Part shown: positions 62,717 to 64,000 of the stretch, piece by piece
Position numbering within the stretch: the stretch's first letter is position 1
How the letters are laid out: every line of letters starts with the position of its first letter
From: Methanomethylovorans sp041447285
GTDB taxonomy: Archaea; Halobacteriota; Methanosarcinia; Methanosarcinales; Methanosarcinaceae
Direction: 5' to 3'
Length of the DNA stretch: 64,000 nucleotides
Assembly: GCF_041447285.1 (NCBI RefSeq)
Contig: NZ_JBGMEB010000010.1
Span: forward strand, 62,001-126,000
Position numbers and translations under genes: made by a program
Notes under the pieces: model-generated
The model's database searches: none
The model's input: the letters and a program-made list of their open reading frames with translations, nothing else
Told to the model about the DNA's origin: nothing

Positions 62717-63022
62717 ATGAATGGTATATATTTGTTATTAATCAGGAATCATTAATTACAAGTCACTATATAGGCATATATATGTGTACTATCAGAGACT
62801 TTATATCTAATATAGTTTGTATATAGTAAACATTTACAAACAAATATGGTACATGTATTGTTTAGTGAATAGGTGTGCCTGGTTGGAGCGGTGGTACGCG
62901 ACGGATATAGAGAAGGTAGCAACAGGTTATTCTGTCCTCAATCATGAAATTCCAGCAGGATTAAATAAAAAGATTTTAATTGAAATTGATGGCAGACTAA
63001 TTTGATTTTGTAAAAAGGAGAG
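62717..63022. other. intergenic region with an inverted repeat
   Basis: About 300 bp between divergent genes. GTTTGTA (62816-62822) and TACAAAC (62836-62842) form an inverted repeat near a TATA-like tttatatcta (about 62801-62810). A 62-codon frame (62817-63005) starts without a ribosome site and resembles nothing known. A GC-richer patch (about 62870-62920) stands out but was not identified. Confidence 0.4.
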
Positions 63023-64000
63023 ATGATATTGGTTGGAACAAAACTAAATTCAGACCAGTTAAGAGCAGTATCCTACACAGAAGGACCCCTGCTCATTCTA
63101 GCAGGCCCGGGTTCGGGAAAGACCTTCACAATAACTGAGAAGATCGTGAAACTTATAGAGAACGGCCTCAAACCTGAAAGGATACTGGCTCTGACATTCT
63201 CGGACAAGGCTGCTGGAGAGATGGAAGAAAGAATAGAGAGAAACAGAAACTCTGGAAGCGGTATCGAGGTATCTACATTCCATTCATTTTGCAATAATAT
63301 CATCAGAGAATTCTCCTTTGACCTTGGAATAAACTCTAGGGCCAGGCTTATTTCAAAAGAGCATTCGAGTGTATGGGGCATAAAACACATCGACATATTC
63401 GGGTTTGAGAACATCACCATTCCAGCATCTCCTTATGATCTTATTGACAACTTGCTTGAAGGTGTTTCCCAGTTCCAGGATCATCTAATACTACCCTCAA
63501 ACATCCATAATTATGTTGATACACAGCTATCCTTGGAAGCCAAATTGGATGAAGAAAAAATTGACACTCTTCTGAAATTACGGGATCTTGCCAGGTTCTA
63601 TGAACATTACCAGCAATATAAACATAACAGGGACTTCCTTGACTACGACGACATGATCTCAAAGACGTGTTTGTTGCTTGAGAAAAACAGTGTTGTCAGG
63701 AACGAAGTCAGAAGTCGTTATGATTACATTCTTGTTGATGAATTCCAGGACACAAACTATTCTCAGCTATATCTGGTCAGTCTACTGGCAGATGGAAATA
63801 ACCTGACATGCGTGGCAGATGATGACCAGTGTATTTATCGTTTTCGGGGAGCCTATCTTTCTAATATAAGGCAGTTGCAGGAGTACTATCCTGATATTGA
63901 AAAGATAGCTCTTGAGTTAAATTACCGTTCCAGTTCACAAATAGTTGAACTTTCCAGACAGCTTATCGGATTCAATCCGGAGAGGGAAGAAAAGGAAATA
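63023..64000 (+). CDS. UvrD/PcrA-type superfamily 1 helicase (3' end missing)
   Basis: Open from the ATG at 63023 (AAAAAGGAGAG upstream) to the right edge, 326 codons. Motifs are LNSDQLRAVSY (Q-type motif), LAGPGSGKT (I), ALTFSDKAAGEMEERI (Ia), VSTFHSFC (Ib), LDYDDMI, ILVDEFQDTNYSQ (II) and VADDDQCIYRFRGA (III), then LNYRSS (IV). These are UvrD/Rep hallmarks, for a 3'-5' DNA translocase in repair or phage defence. It diverges from the CARF-HTH gene. Motifs V and VI and any nuclease domain lie outside the window, so a RecB-like or Gabija-like type cannot be excluded. Confidence 0.92.
   Translation, partial: MILVGTKLNSDQLRAVSYTEGPLLILAGPGSGKTFTITEKIVKLIENGLKPERILALTFSDKAAGEMEERIERNRNSGSGIEVSTFHSFCNNIIREFSFDLGINSRARLISKEHSSVWGIKHIDIFGFENITIPASPYDLIDNLLEGVSQFQDHLILPSNIHNYVDTQLSLEAKLDEEKIDTLLKLRDLARFYEHYQQYKHNRDFLDYDDMISKTCLLLEKNSVVRNEVRSRYDYILVDEFQDTNYSQLYLVSLLADGNNLTCVADDDQCIYRFRGAYLSNIRQLQEYYPDIEKIALELNYRSSSQIVELSRQLIGFNPEREEKEI

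Noticed and set aside
62817..63005. 62-codon frame between the CARF-HTH and UvrD-type genes
   Set aside because: No ribosome site, overlaps promoter-like sequence and an inverted repeat, and resembles nothing known.

Overview
The window looks like chromosomal DNA of a methanogenic archaeon of the order Methanosarcinales. Supporting genes are translation factor aIF1A, a single TRAM-domain protein, a DUF1699 protein, a TrmB-family regulator, a secreted protein with disaggregatase-type repeats of the kind known from Methanosarcina, PEP synthase, and nickel-handling genes. Archaeal TATA boxes and GGAGGTGA-type ribosome sites are common. The genus cannot be fixed by eye; a Methanomethylovorans/Methanolobus-like organism would fit.

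Layout. 1-4880: end of a methyltransferase gene, then a TrmB regulator divergent from a three-gene exporter-like ABC operon. 5508-17618: an accessory redox block with an AKR-larB-larC operon, a hydrolase/DUF3737/cyclophilin-like operon, an anchored metallo-hydrolase, two paralogous TetR regulators, a second Fe-S aldo/keto reductase, a ferredoxin-nitroreductase and a methyltransferase divergent from a third TetR gene. Sites of the form TGAYT-N4-ARTCA recur in front of several of these genes. 18634-24581: a peptide/nickel-type ABC importer headed by a methyltransferase gene. 24855-28151: a large secreted LVIVD-repeat protein. 28535-35107: DUF1699, NikR and a second nickel/peptide importer. 35209-54497: mostly housekeeping (aconitase, TRAM, aIF1A, a LarA homologue, DEAD-box helicase, EamA transporter, hydantoinase-like protein, two secreted proteins, AI-2E-type permease, PEP synthase, DJ-1/PfpI, RNase Z-like hydrolase). 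54509-64000: tRNA-Leu(TAA) preceded by a broken 5' half copy, then gene debris, then a three-gene operon that looks like the Shango antiviral system (TerB-domain protein, BrxC/BrxD-like ATPase, Lhr-like helicase), a CARF-HTH regulator and the start of a UvrD/PcrA helicase.

How the genes fit together. Nickel is one theme: two nickel/peptide importers, NikR, LarB and LarC (which build the nickel-pincer nucleotide) and a LarA-family enzyme that would use it; LarE is not in the window. The NikR has lost one of the four nickel-site ligands known from E. coli. The LarA gene appears to start at a non-canonical ATT codon. The best candidate for an unusual system is the Shango-like operon beside a CARF sensor in an archaeal tRNA-linked island, with a first protein carrying an added membrane region and an internally repeated linker.
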